From contig NC_073646.1 of NCBI RefSeq assembly GCF_029407905.1, positions 16,758,001 to 16,822,000 on the forward strand: a DNA stretch of 64,000 nucleotides. Direction: 5' to 3'. A program made the position numbers and the translations under genes. Shown piece by piece: positions 45,668 through 57,719 of the stretch (positions within the stretch are counted from its first letter, which is position 1; each line of letters starts with the position of its first letter). This DNA comes from Bubalus kerabau (taxonomy: Eukaryota > Chordata > Mammalia > Artiodactyla > Bovidae). A model generated the notes under the pieces. That model ran no database searches. It saw nothing but the letters and a program-made list of their open reading frames with translations, and was not told where the DNA came from.

Positions 45668-45965
45668 TTGTTGTTGTTGTTCAGTCGCTCAGGCATGTCC
45701 TACTCTTTGCGACCCCATCGACTGCAGCACGCCAGGCCTCCCTGTCCATCACCAACTCCCAGAGCTCACTCAAACTCATGTCCATCGAGTCGGTGATGCC
45801 ATCCAACCATCTCATCCTCTGTCATCCCCTTCTCCTCCTGCCTTCAATCCTTCCAGCATCAGGGTCTTTTCCAATGAGTCAGTTCTTTGCATCAGGTGGC
45901 AGAAGTATTGGAGGGTCAGCTTCAGCACCAGTCCTTCCAGTGAACATTCAGGGTTGATTTCCCTT
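45668..45965 (-). repeat. BovB LINE 3' end, antisense
   Basis: TTGTTGTTGTTGTTCAGTCG start, then the standard BovB 3' region to GGGTTGATTTCCC. Confidence 0.93.
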
Positions 45966-46114
45966 TGAGTTGAGTCCATATCTCTGTGGCCAAAGATCTG
46001 CTAGAAGGGCTACAGTCTTGAGCACCCTCTGTAGGAGAGGTCACATGATCCGCTTCACCATCTAGAAAGAAAAAACCATTACAAACCCACTCAGGATCAC
46101 TCTGCCAGCTTTTT

Positions 46115-46215
46115 TAAAAGGCTTATTTATTTTTAATTGGAGGATAATTGCATTACAATGTTATGTTTGTTTCTGACATACATCAACATGAATCAACCAT
46201 AGGGCTCTGCCATCT
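46115..46215 (-). repeat. Bovine L1 3' end, antisense
   Basis: TTTTTAATTGGAGGATAATTG and ACATCAACATGAATCAACC. Confidence 0.85.
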
Positions 46216-47215
46216 TAGAACCTTTTTCTAGTGTTGAACTCAGAACTTAATCTGACAGTTCACAGGATAATTTTAGCATGTTAACGTTTGGCCTTGGTTC
46301 TGGTTTTGTTCTGTTTAATTCAGGTGCTTCATTTGAAAATTAATAGCCCCATTTTAAAAAATAGCAATGTTTCCAGCTCATCTTAAAAGATCCACTTAAA
46401 TGTCCACTTACTCTGTGCCTGAATGTTCTCATGAAGGTTGTATTGTCTTAGACAAAGCCCGTGTTCTACAGGACCCTGCAGTCCTTGCTGCCTTCTCCCC
46501 TGCCTGGTCCCACTGGCCCTTCAGTTTGCCCATCTCTGCTGTTGGTGTTCTCCACCGCTGCTGCTGGGGCTGTCATCATGGCTGGCTCTGTGATCCACTT
46601 TGCCCAGATATCCACAGCAGGGAGAGACAGAGGCAAGCAGTGGGCTCCATTTCCTGAGTTTTCAAGAAGTAATCCCAAAATCCTTGGGTTGCATCACTTT
46701 CCTTAATTTTGACTTTGACTTCATCCAACTGTCTGTTTATAGACCCGTCTTGTCCAACTGACAGTCTGCATTCTTTACATTTAATAGCAACCCCCAGACT
46801 TGAGGATGCTCTGTAAATTAGCACAGATTAGTATAGCATGTTTTGGCCACTAAGCTGGACAAACCTGGGTGGATAAAGAAGATATCCACTGTAATACACT
46901 ATAGCCATGTAGTGTATTGTGTTCCTGCTAAGCGCCTATCACTCTGCTGCCCCTTTTCACACAGGATCCAGCTTTATTTTATAGTCACTCAGATTCCATG
47001 GAGGTGGTAAGTTACCAGAACTAGCCCAGATTTTGTTTCCACCACCCTTAGATAGAGAATGAAGACCCTTATTATTTATAACACATGGTTTGTGCAAAGT
47101 TACATCATGAGAAAAAAAAATCCCCTGTAAGTTGATAAACTTGTGTCTAAATTACATCCACCCTAGTATTGTTGTTTTAGCCTACTCAGTATTATTCTCT
47201 GTCTGCTATTTCCAG
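46216..47215. other. Unique intron 6 sequence
   Basis: Nothing recognised with confidence. Confidence 0.45.
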
Positions 47216-47221
47216 GCACTG

Positions 47222-47455
47222 TGCTAAGAACTGGGTATGGCACAGAGGTTAAGACTGTGAGTTTTGGGAGTCATACCTCCCGGGTTGAAGTCCTGATCTA
47301 CCATGTCCTGGCTGTGTTGCATTGGACTGGTGACTTAACCTGTCTGAGCCTATTCCCTTATCTGTACAATGGAAATATTAATGGACTTATACTCATGAGA
47401 TCATTGGAAGGATTGAATGAGATGCTGTGTATAAAGCATTTGGCAACATCATAAA
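47222..47455 (+). repeat. MIR, sense
   Basis: CACAGAGGTTAAGACTGTGAG, CCTGTCTGAGCCTATTCCC and AGGATTGAATGAGATGCTG; near full length. Confidence 0.85.
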
Positions 47456-47460
47456 TCTCT

Positions 47461-47506
47461 ATGATGGTGATGGTGGGGTGGTGGTGGTGATGGTGGGGTG
47501 GTGTCA
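47461..47506. repeat. GGT/GAT microsatellite
   Basis: Irregular GATGGTGGGGTGGTGGTG units over about 45 bp. Confidence 0.85.
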
Positions 47507-47509
47507 TCG

Positions 47510-48225
47510 ATGATAAACATCAGACTGAAACACTGCAGGCGGGAGAAATAAATAGTCGATGTATAGGCCAGGGTTGTGCCTTTGGTTTTATGAGTATGTC
47601 TTGTCCAGTTGATGTGCCTCCGGAGTTGACAGGTGGTACCCAAATGGCACAGCAGGATACAGAGCAGGATAAAGACTCCGGCTCAGGAGACATTGCTTGC
47701 ACCTCCCTCTAAACCCTAAAACCCAAGGCTCTCTGGACAGACGAGCTCACAAGTTCCAACACTCAGGCGTAGTCCTCAGCCAGGATTCACTCACTTAGAT
47801 GAATTAAGGGTTTAAATAGTAAAATGAGCCATCAGCCGCCACTGTCTCCTCTTTGGCAGCTGGGGCCTCCCTGCTGTGGGAACAAGCCCTAGCCATGCAC
47901 ATCTTCCCTTGTGTCACCCACAGGGGCACCCTGGGCGAGGCTTGGCTCTGGTTCTGCACTGATTGTATGTTAGGAAAACTTTTTTTTTTTTTTTTGTGGG
48001 AAATGACAGAAACTCAGTTTAAACTTGATTAAAGGGTAAGGAAGTTATTGGATGATTCAACTAAAACAGTAGTATCTGACTTTGGACATTGCTGAATCAA
48101 GCAGTTCAAATGATATCGTCAAGCCCAGACTCTTAGTTCTTTTGAAAATTATTTCTAATTGGTCTGGAGAGGGTTAAAATAAAGTAAACACAGCACATCA
48201 AGTAGTCAGGTAGTTCTCTAGCAGA
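47510..48225. other. Unique intron 6 sequence
   Basis: No repeat recognised apart from a T run at about 47980-47995. Confidence 0.45.
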
Positions 48226-48231
48226 AATATT

Positions 48232-48755
48232 TTTTTTAATTGAGGTATAACTGACATATTAGTGTCAGGTATGAAGGTGAATGTGTTAGTTGCTCAGTTG
48301 TGTCCAACTCTTTCTGACCCATAGACTGTAGCCCACCAGGCTCCTCTGTCCATGGAATTCTCCAGGCAAGAATACTAAACTGGGTTTGCCATTTCCTTCT
48401 CCAGGGGAGCTTCCCAACCCAGGGATTAAAACTGGGTCTCCTGCATTGCAGGCAGATTCTTTATTGTCTGAGCCATAGCATTCAATATATACATATATTG
48501 TAAAATCACCACCACATATGTCTAGTTAATATCCATCACCATGCATGGTTAGTTTTTCTCATGATAAGAACTTTTAAGATCATAGCAACTTCAATATGCA
48601 ATATGTATTATTAACTGTGGTCACCGTGTTATACGTTACAGCCCTCACCGTATTTATTTTATAACTGGAAGTTGTTCTTTTGACCACCCTTACTAACTTC
48701 CATTAGTTCTCTTTCCCTTTGTGGGTTTATTTTCTGGCTTCAGATGGTGACCCTT
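48232..48755 (-). repeat. L1 3' region, antisense, split by Bov-tA
   Basis: TTTTTAATTGAGGTATAACTG, then after the SINE ATCACCACCACATATGTCTAG, TATGCAATATGTATTATTAAC and TTTATAACTGGAAGTTG. Confidence 0.85.
48281..48478 (-). repeat. Bov-tA SINE, antisense, nested in L1
   Basis: GTTAGTTGCTCAGTTGTGTC start to ATTGTCTGAGCC; the last bases of the head are lost. Confidence 0.92.
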
Positions 48756-48764
48756 CTCAACATA

Positions 48765-48935
48765 TTAGCCTCATTTTACTAATGAGGAAACTGAGACTCA
48801 GAGAAGTGAAGTGACTTGCTTAGCTCACACAGCGAGGGCAGGGCTAGGACTCAGGCCTAGAGGAATGTGTCCCCAGAGCCCAGACTTAGAATCCTGCATG
48901 ATGCAGCCCATCTGTGCTCGGGTCCTGCTTTCTTC
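48765..48935 (-). repeat. MIR, antisense
   Basis: CTCATTTTACTAATGAGGAAAC and GTGACTTGCTTAGCTCACACAG. Confidence 0.8.
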
Positions 48936-48939
48936 CAAT

Positions 48940-50450
48940 ATGCTGGGTGGCTTCGGAGCAGCCACTCTGCTTCTCTGGGCTTCACTGTGTTGGACAAACG
49001 CAGTGGTTGAATGAGATGTATCTCCAAATGCCCTCGCATTCTGATGTTTCATGCTTCAGGAACCAGCCCTTGCAAAGACACGTGACAGAGGCAGAGAGTT
49101 CAAAAGACGGAAAGATGGAGCGAGACAAAAGCAAGCAGCGAGATACAAAATAGGCCACAGGGTGCCTCCATTTTTAATCCCGCATGTTTCTAATAGCAGT
49201 TTTGACCTTCTGTCCCTAACTCCAGTCTTTAGCAGTCAATTTAGACTTCTAGCTCCCGCTGCTAAAGAGATGGCATAAAGGCAAAACTAGTATTTTAATA
49301 GCTGCCCAATTGGTCCTGACTCTTCCTATAATTAAAATGAAGGAGAGTGTAGTGTTCACTCTATTTCCTTGTTTTCCTCTAAAAATCAAGTGGCTAGATA
49401 TATTGAAAGACATGCAGTGCAGTATCATTTTCCCAAATAATCTCTGCAGGGCTAGCAGAAGCAGGTGCCCTGAATAAGCAGGTCTTGGGCAAACATCCCA
49501 GGAACTCCTGGTTTCTGCTCAAGAGAGCGTCAGAGAAGTTCCCCAGATCTCAGTAGACTGATCAAGTCCCAGAGTATGGGACCCCTTACAGGGAGATGGA
49601 AAGAAAAACTTATTTCTCTTAGCCAGAATAGAGTTTCTGGACTTTCTGGCCTTGGTTGGTGTCAGTGCTCAAATAATTCAAGGTCACCAGGGTCCCAGTG
49701 CTCAGTCTTGGGGCGTAGTGTGGAGTATTTGTAAGAGCATGGGCCCTGGAGTCCAGACACCTGTATCAAAAATGCCAGCTTAGCGTGTTAAGCCAAGGCA
49801 CTCTGGCAAATGGCTTCGGATTCTCCATGCCTCCTTGTCTTGTCTTTTATAAGATCCAGACATGGGGGATTTGTCTGGATCACATAAGATCCAGTGATGT
49901 GTGGGATTGTGGAGGACTGAGTAGCCTCACAGACCACAGGAAGCATCTAGCCAGGTACTTTTGAGTGTGTTATCCCATTTCATAGATGAGTAAAACTGAG
50001 GCTTGCAAAGCTGCTTTAACTTGCTCCAGGTTCCACACAGCTGGTATTGGAGCCTGGTTTTGTCTGACTGTTATCACCCCATTTTAGTGACTACATCTGA
50101 GAGGACCTGTTACTTTGAGTTCTTAGGGTGTGCAGCTGAAAGAGAAAAATTCTACTGATTTTAAGCAGAATTAGGAAAATCAGCCCATCCCCTACTTTCT
50201 AGAGTCAGCCTCTCCTAAATTATGTTCATGATCCACCAGTGATACGTGAGATTATTTGGGGGAGTTCATGAAGAAGTGTCATGGGAGAATTTGTATATAG
50301 TTTATGTGCATCAACAAAAATTTATATAATTAATCCAGTACTTCACAGATATTATGCTTAGAATAAGATTAAGTTAAAAAAAAAAAAAGAAGAAGAACAG
50401 TTGAAGCTATCTAAAGTTGGTTTAGAAAAAAAAATATTGAGGGCAGTCCC
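48940..50450. other. Mostly unique intron 6 sequence
   Basis: 49960-50095 resembles an antisense MIR (CCCATTTCATAGATGAG). Otherwise nothing recognised. Confidence 0.45.
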
Positions 50451-50464
50451 ATACAGAGTTAGTA

Positions 50465-50665
50465 AAGCCTATAGCATAGCTGTTAAGAATCCAGGTTCTG
50501 GAACCAGACTGCCAGGGTTCACATGCTAAGCACTCATCAGGTGTGTGGCCCTGGGTAAGTTAAATCAATGACTTGTGCTTCAGATTCTTAATCTGCAAAA
50601 TGGGAAGAATGTAATAAAGCCACCCTCCTAGAACTGCTGCAAGAATTAAAGCAGGGGATAGGTGG
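50465..50665 (+). repeat. MIR, sense
   Basis: AATCCAGGTTCTGGAACCAG, GTGTGGCCCTGGGTAAG and CTTAATCTGCAAAATGGG. Confidence 0.82.
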
Positions 50666-50959
50666 ATAAGCTCTTGGAATAGTTAGGTGTGCATATTAAG
50701 TTGATGACGGTGGTGATGATGGTGGTGGCGATGGGGACAGGGCTGAAAAACCTTGAAGATAATGTGTATCCGCATGGTTAACATTTTAGAAAACCTTTTT
50801 ACAGTTCTTAGAGAAAGATCTAGTATTTCAAATGTAAAAAGCCTAGACCAGAAGGAAGCTAGGAAGGGTCCCAGCTCTCAGGTCACAAGTGGCATAAACA
50901 AGTTTCTTCCTGTTCCCAGGTCTGGGATCCACCTGCTAGACGTGGTGGTCCCCCGCTGG

Positions 50960-51450
50960 CATCAGAATGGCAGCTAAGCAGATTCGCCAGCTCTTCTCTC
51001 TGACATTGAACTAATCTTCAGGCCCAAAGCTCCCTTGACGTATAAACAGGCAACTGTTTAACCAAAAGTTGGCAAATCCATCGAGAGTCTGGCCAGGAAC
51101 CTCCTCCAAGCAAATCTGCTTTCAGGAGGCCCGTTGGTGCCAGCTTGCTTATCAGGAGAACTCTCTCCCCATCTGTCTTGTAGCACCATGATTGATGGGA
51201 GGAGATAATTAATATCTCATCTCCAATGGGGAAAGCAGATTGCATTCCCCTCTCTCTTTCCTTAAACCCAACTGGTGAGTTTATCGCTGTTTGCATGTTC
51301 ACTTTGTTTAATCCAGTTATGGCAGCCATGTCAAAATAAAGCTTAGCATCACACAGGCACCCGCGCAAAGCTGTGTACACAGCTCTGTGGGCCTCCTCGT
51401 GAGTTTTGAGGTCAACTTTAGAACTTTTCTTTTTTTGAAACAATACATGT
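50960..51450. other. Unique block, candidate conserved noncoding element
   Basis: No recognised repeat over about 490 bp. It has FOX-like GTATAAACAGG and GATA-like GAGATAATTAATATC, and a 141-codon minus-strand open frame (51443-51018) with no recognisable product. Likely noncoding; conservation not tested. Confidence 0.35.
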
Positions 51451-51844
51451 CGAAGTTAGACCAAAGACTAGGAGAAAAGTTTGTGCAGTGTCATCTCTGA
51501 GATAAAGAGTATGTTTTTTCATTTCCTTTTTTGCTTTATTTTTGTGTTCTATGCCTAGGGAGGCCTACATTACTTTCATAATTAGAACATAATGCAGTAG
51601 ATATTGTTTTTAAATTTGTGTGAAATTTAAAATAGGGAAAATCAATTAGTCCTCAGTGGGCCTTTAGACTCTCGGAGGCACAAGCTGATTCAGGCCCTGA
51701 GTGCTATTCAGGCCCTGAGCATGGGTCACCCAGCCTGGGGTCCTTGGTTCCAGGATTTGGGCCCTGACTCTGCATTTCTGCTTAGGCTTGGTTTTTCTTT
51801 CATTCCTGAATGTGAAACTCAAGTCAACTTTCTTCACCCAGAGT

Positions 51845-52090
51845 ATATGTAATATAGCATTTACTGTGTGCAGATACTGTCCTAAATGCCTTATAGATAT
51901 TAATTCTTTCAATTCTCACAACAATCCCATGATATAAGTACAGTTAGTATCATGTCCATTTTCTACATGGGAACATTGAGGATAGAGAGATTAAACAACA
52001 TACAGCTTGGGAATGGGGAAACAGACTTGAACGCAGGTGGTCTGGTTCCGGGGTCTAGACTCTGAGCCACTGTGCTACACCAATTCCCTG
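51845..52090 (-). repeat. MIR/L2-type remnant, antisense
   Basis: TATAGCATTTACTGTGTGC, CAATCCCATGATATAAGTAC and TCCGGGGTCTAGACTCTGAGCC. Confidence 0.65.
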
Positions 52091-52539
52091 AGTATGTTCA
52101 TCATGGAGTTTCCTACCACATTCAAACCACATGTTCTTATGGAGGACACGCTCCTTCCACCAGTCAAGTCAGACCTGCCTCTCCTGTGGCTGGTCTCCTC
52201 TAACGTGAGGAGGTGAAGCTGAGCTTCTCCCTGTAGCCCTCACCCCCACCACTTTAGCTTCTCTTCACTCATTCGGGCTCCGGCACACACTATTTCTGTC
52301 TACTATAAAGCTCTTCCCCACAGCTCTTGAGATGACTGATTCCTTCTCATCCTTCTTGTCAATGTCACCTCCTCAGCAAAATCTTCCCCAACAATCTTCA
52401 CTAATTAAGTCCCTGTCTCTTTATTTTCTGTCACTGCACTCTGTTTTCCTGTATAACACTTATCACAAATGTCTAATTATATGTTCATGTATTTTGTAGC
52501 TTTTTATGACTACTTACTTATTTATTAGAGCAGTTTTAC

Positions 52540-52765
52540 GGCCTTGTGGTGGAGTGTGGAATCCAGAGCCTGACTGCTAGGTTTGAATCCCTCCCTTACC
52601 ACTGACCAGGTGTGTAGCCTTGGGAAAATTACTTAACCTCTCTGTATCTTTGTTCCTTCGCTTGTAAAACGAACTCTCATAGGATTGTGATGAAGACTAA
52701 ATGAGAGAATATACATTAAGTGCAAGGAATAGGACTTAGAAAGTAGTAAGTGCTCAATAAATGAT
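52540..52765 (+). repeat. MIR, sense
   Basis: GGTTTGAATCCCTCCCTTACC, TTACTTAACCTCTCTGTATC and GTAAGTGCTCAATAAATG. Confidence 0.88.
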
Positions 52766-53327
52766 AAATATTACGGATTTACCTCTCATTCTAGAAGAGA
52801 CAGGACAGGGCTCATGTCCATCTCCTTTACAACCATATTCTCAGCACATAGACTTGGAAAGCTGCTGAATGAGCAAATGACCCAAGCTCTTTTGGTCTTC
52901 CAACTACTGCAGAGTAGGGACTGACAGATGACTCCAGCCCATGTCAGGAAAGGGCATAACCCATACTGGCATGTGAGAAATGGCCAGTGGATCCCTTATG
53001 GGGCTGCCAATTTAGGAACTTAATGACCTGAATCCTCACTGACTTGTGCCTTGGAAAGATGGGAGGGTTTCATATTTGTGGTTCTCAGACAGAATCAGGG
53101 TGCATGTGAAGCTTGTCACATCTGCCACCACAACCAAGGGCATCACAGGAGACTCACTGTGGAGGCACTGGGTTTCTGTCCTTGGTCCTGAAATGACATT
53201 GCTTTTCAGAACATAAAGGGTTTCTCCTTAGCCCTGACGTGCGCTACACATGCCTGTCTACAAATTTCTAAAATAGAGAAGAGGAGCGATTGAAGTTTTA
53301 ATTTTCCAGCTTGATGATGGAAAATGT

Positions 53328-53772
53328 TAAGTATCTTCATTCAGTTGTGTCCAACTCTTTGCGACCCCATGGACTGCAGCATGCCAGGCTTCCTTGTCCA
53401 TCACCAACTCGTGGAGCTTACTCAGGCTTATGCCCATTGAGTTGGTGATGCCATCCAACCATTTCATCCTCCCTTGTCCCCTTCTCCTCCTTTCTTCAAG
53501 CTTTTCCAGCATCAGGGTCTTTTCCAATGAGTCAGTTCTTTGCATCAGGTGGCCAAATTATTGGAACTTCAGCTTCAGCATCAGTCCTTCCAGTGAATAT
53601 TCAGGACTGATTTCCTTTAGGATTGACTGATTGGAACTTCTTGCAGTCCAAGGGACTCTCAAGAGTCTTCTTCAACACCACAGTTCAGAAGCATCAATTC
53701 TTTAGTGCTCAACTTTCTTTATAGTCCAACTCTCACATCCATACATCTACTGGAAAAGCCATAGCTTTGACT
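53328..53772 (-). repeat. BovB LINE 3' end, antisense
   Basis: GTATCTTCATTCAGTTGTGTC start through CATACATCTACTGGAAAAGCC and GACTAGATGGACC. Confidence 0.93.
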
Positions 53773-53774
53773 AG

Positions 53775-54000
53775 ATGGACCAAGCACTTGCTAAATGCTG
53801 AGTACTACACTAAGCCCTCTCCATATAAAATAGAATCGCATTTAAACTCTATGAGACAGGTATTAAGATGATCACTGTTTCGCATAAGAAGCTGAGGTGT
53901 CTTGTCTTCAGGTTGCCCAGGGTTAATGGCAGATCCAGGACTTGTACCAAATATTCTGGCTCCAGAGCCCCAAGTTCGGCCCCTGTGTCACATGGCTGTT
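53775..54000 (-). repeat. MIR, antisense
   Basis: AAGCACTTGCTAAATGCTGAG, TAAACTCTATGAGACAGGTA and GGCTCCAGAGCCC. Confidence 0.7.
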
Positions 54001-54840
54001 TTGTGTGGGCCCTTCACTAGCTGGCTGAGTTCATATACTGTGTTTCCATGTTTTGCTCCATGATTTTGTGTTTAAACTGAAATGCTTAGGTTGTACTTAT
54101 ACTAAAGAGTAATCTGGGTTCAGTGACATATCACTGGACAGGAAAAGAGAAGAAGCATTTTTATAGGCTGTGTGACTTTGGATGACCTTGGCTCATACAT
54201 CCTCTCTGGGCCTCAGTGTGTTGGGGATTTTTATCTATAGAATAGTTATATTAACTAATTGCTGAGATTTGTTCTTGCTCAAACATGCTGTAAAATCTGA
54301 GGGGCAGAGTTCTTCCTTTCAGAATTCATTATACGACAAGACAGTTCTGGAATAATTCCACACTTGATGAATATGCCGAGATTGTAGCCAGGGAATTAAC
54401 TGAATTGAGAGATTTCTTTAGCGTCTGTCTTTTCTGGGGCCATTTTCATAGGCTACAGATTACTCTCTTAGCTAATTTTTTCTCCCCTGGGGGAGATTCA
54501 GAACCCCTCGCCACCCTCCATCTCATTAACTCTGATGCTCAACTGGTCCTTGTGACATCCCAGTAGAATCATATTTAGCTGTGATTTTGTCCCATATTGT
54601 GGCAGTAGAGACAAATCTCAGGAAGACAAACCATTCCTGAGAGCCCAGGAGATAAAACCAAATGCAAGCTATCCCATGTTTGCCCTCAAGTAGCCTGAAG
54701 ACAGAAGTTCCTTGTAAGGTCTGGCAAGAAGCCTCTTCCAACCAGCAATGAGCCATTTTCTCTTGGTTCACTCATTTCTGGTCTCTGTCTTTTTGAGGAC
54801 GAACAAGTTCTTAGATCCTTCGTTTGAGTCCTTTTGGAGG
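54001..54840. other. Unique intron 6 sequence
   Basis: Nothing recognised except a possible MIR trace near 54160-54230. Confidence 0.4.
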
Positions 54841-54849
54841 GACCCCAGC

Positions 54850-55050
54850 GACTTGGGATGAAGAATGGGAAAGTAGTAAAGCACTTGCATTGGATTCATT
54901 CAGACCTGAATTCAAGTCCCAACCTGATCGCTGTGTGACTTTGGAGAAATTATTTAACTTTCCTGTGATTCAGTTCCTTCACCTGTCAAATGTGTTAGAA
55001 AATTTTGATACCTGGTTAACCAACAGCAGCTACGTCCTGACTGCCTGACA
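54850..55050 (+). repeat. MIR, sense
   Basis: GACCTGAATTCAAGTCCCAAC, CTGTGTGACTTTGGAG and CTTCACCTGTCAAATG. Confidence 0.8.
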
Positions 55051-55074
55051 GATATGGATGTTACTCTTCCCTTT

Positions 55075-55175
55075 TTTCATTCACTCAACATATTTATTGG
55101 GCACACGCTGTATGCTAGGCACTGTGCTAGACAATGTTCTAGGCACTAGGGATACCACAGTGATCAAAAAGAGAC
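55075..55175 (-). repeat. L2 3' end, antisense
   Basis: CATTCACTCAACATATTTATTGG and GTATGCTAGGCACTGTGCTAG; it resumes after the L1 near 55376. Confidence 0.78.
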
Positions 55176-55179
55176 AAAA

Positions 55180-55378
55180 ATGGGGAAAGGATAGTTAGGG
55201 AGTGTGGGATGGACATGTACACACTGCTTAGTGTTATGTGTTCTATGGGAGGGGAGCTTGGGGGAGAGTGGGTACATGCATGTGTGTGGCTGAACCTCTT
55301 CACTGTTCACCTGAAACTTCACAACATGGTTAATAAGCTATACCCCCAAAGAAAATAAAAAGTTCAGAAAAAAAAAAG
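55180..55378 (+). repeat. Artiodactyl L1 3' end, sense
   Basis: CACCTGAAACTTCACAACATGG, TAATAAGCTATACCCCCAAAG, and a poly(A) tail after AATAAAAAGTTC. Possible decayed target duplication AGACAAA on both sides. Confidence 0.82.
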
Positions 55379-55559
55379 ACAAATATTTCTGCCCTCTTGG
55401 GCCTTATGTCCAGTAGTAGAAAAGGCAATAAATGAAATAGATACCTTGTGCCTTGTATTAGAAAGTGAAAAGTGCTATGGAGAAAAATAAAACACCAAAG
55501 GAGGATTGGGGAGGGGTGTCATGTCTATGAAAAAAGGAACTGATGATTGGGTCAGCCCA

Positions 55560-55745
55560 TTGCTTGCATTGAGTCTTACTAAACACTTTGCAAGAAATTT
55601 TGTAAATATCATGCATCACACTTTTGCAGCTGATTTGGGAGCTTGTCAGAACAGGTGTCATGGGCTCATCCTACAGGTGAGGCAACTGGCATTCAGAGAG
55701 GGTGAATCAGCCCCACACCTCAGTGAGTGCAGAGATAGCATTGGT
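55560..55745 (-). repeat. MIR, antisense
   Basis: TCATCCTACAGGTGAGGCAAC and CAGAGAGGGTGAATCAGCCCC. Confidence 0.55.
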
Positions 55746-55749
55746 ACAG

Positions 55750-56925
55750 ACCCTCTTTGTGTCTGTTCTTCTAGGATATCTCCTGTTGACCCTAGGTTTC
55801 CCAGGTAACTAGGTCATAAACAAAACTAAAGAGGGGACAGCATCACTGGCCATCTTCTGTGTAATGGGCCTGTTGTTGCACACCTTCCCTCCATCCCTCA
55901 GGTGGGAGAGCCGTGTGCCTTTTCCTGGTGAGCCAACATTGATGAAAGACTCACCCAGATGTTCACAAACTTACTTTGGTTTCCAGCCTTTACCTTTTCA
56001 AATTACGGTAAATCCACATGGGGGAGTAAAAAGCAAAATCACTGCCTAAACAGCTCGATTGTTTTTGCCTGATAGATTCCCACACTCTGAGCCTCTTCCA
56101 CCTTCTCTCAGTCCAGACCTAAGTTCCTGGTAGCCCCTTTCAACCCAGGAACTTTTCTGAGACCTGGGAAATCTGTGATCTCTATTTACTCATAATTAAC
56201 TGAAGCATGCTTTTGCAGCTTATCGGTTTTGAAGGCAGTAAGTACAGCAGTCAATCTCCCAAACCCCGTAAATATTTTATTTTGGAGATTACTGCATAAA
56301 TGTTGTATTTGGATATTGCAGTCTGGGACATCACATTAAAATTGCAAGATGATGCTGTTATCCAATCTAATGGAACATGAAATTAAAAAGCTGGTCCATG
56401 GAAAGAAAAATTTTGCGTGTCATCCCACCTGTATTTCTTCTCTCTCTCTCCCTCAGTTGTCTTGATTACCATGAAAGTTTTGATAAAGTATCTAAAATTT
56501 AAAGGTTTAAGCACAGTTAAGTGTACCCACCGGACATTATCATCTAATTGGCACCAGCCAGAGTCGAGATAGGATTTTCTTTTCCCTGCCTCAATGTCTT
56601 CCTTCAGTGAATCAGTTATAGCCAAGTTTGGTGTCAGTAAGTGCCATTGTGAGTGTATTGAAAACCTTTTACCAGGTCGCTCCCCAGGGAAAACGTGGCT
56701 TTGCTAAGGATAGTGAATTTTACACTTGGAAAGAAAATTTTAGGGAAAGGTCAGGACCAGGGACATTGGAAACCTGTGTCTTCTGGTTGGCTTCTGCCCT
56801 GTGTGTCTTCAGAAAAGTTCCCAGCCTCCTCTGGGATCCCATGCTAGATGGGATCCATCTAGTGCTTGCCCCACACCCTCTTCCTCGGTATAAGAGTGAC
56901 TTAAGAATGTCACAGCTAAGTCCCT
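55750..56925. other. Unique intron 6 sequence
   Basis: No repeat recognised. Confidence 0.45.
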
Positions 56926-56927
56926 TG

Positions 56928-57718
56928 TTGTTGTTGAGTCATTAAGTTGTGTCCAACTCTTTGCAATCCTGCGAACTGCAGCATGCCAGGCTTGCCTGTC
57001 CATCACCAACTACCGGGGCTTGCTCAAACTCTTATCCATCAAGTCGGTTATGCCATCGAACCATCTCATCCTCTATCACCCCCTTCTTCTATTGCCCTTG
57101 ATCTTTTCCAGCATCAGGTGGCCAAAGTATTGGAGCTTCAGCATCAGTCCTTCCAATGAATATTCAGGGTTGATTTCCTTTAGGATTGATTGTTTTTCCT
57201 TTAGGATTGATCTCCTTGCTATCCAAGGGACTCTCAAGAGTCTTCTCCAGTGCCACATTTTGAAAGCATTAATTCTTCAGCACTCAGCTTTCCTTATGGT
57301 CCTACTCTCTCATCTGTAGATGACTACCGGAAAAACCATAGCTTTGACCGTAGGGAACTTTGTCAGCAAGTGATGTCTCTGTTTTTCAATATGTTATCTA
57401 GGTTTGTCATAGCCTTCCGTCCAAGGAGCAAGAGTCAGCAATGATTTTGGAGCTCAAGAAAAGAAAATCTGTCACTGTTTCCACTTTTTCCCAATCTGTT
57501 TGCCATAAAGTGATGGGACTAGATACCATGATCTTGGTTTATTGAAAGTTGAATTTTAAGCCAGCTTTTTCACTTTCTTCTTTCACCTTCAACAAGAAGC
57601 CCTTTAGTTCCTCTTCATTTTATGCCATTAGGGTGGTATCATCTGCATAACTGAGGTTGTTCATATTTCTCCTGGCAATCTTGATTCTAGCTTGTGAATC
57701 ATCCAGCCTAAACAGTAC
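56928..57718 (-). repeat. BovB LINE 3' end, antisense, longest copy
   Basis: About 790 bp from TTGTTGTTGAGTCATTAAG through the reverse-transcriptase C-terminal region (AGGGTGGTATCATCTGC; CAATCTTGATTCTAGCTTG). It has a local 17-bp direct duplication (57174-57190 and 57195-57211) and many frame breaks, so it is dead. Confidence 0.94.
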
Positions 57719-57719
57719 C

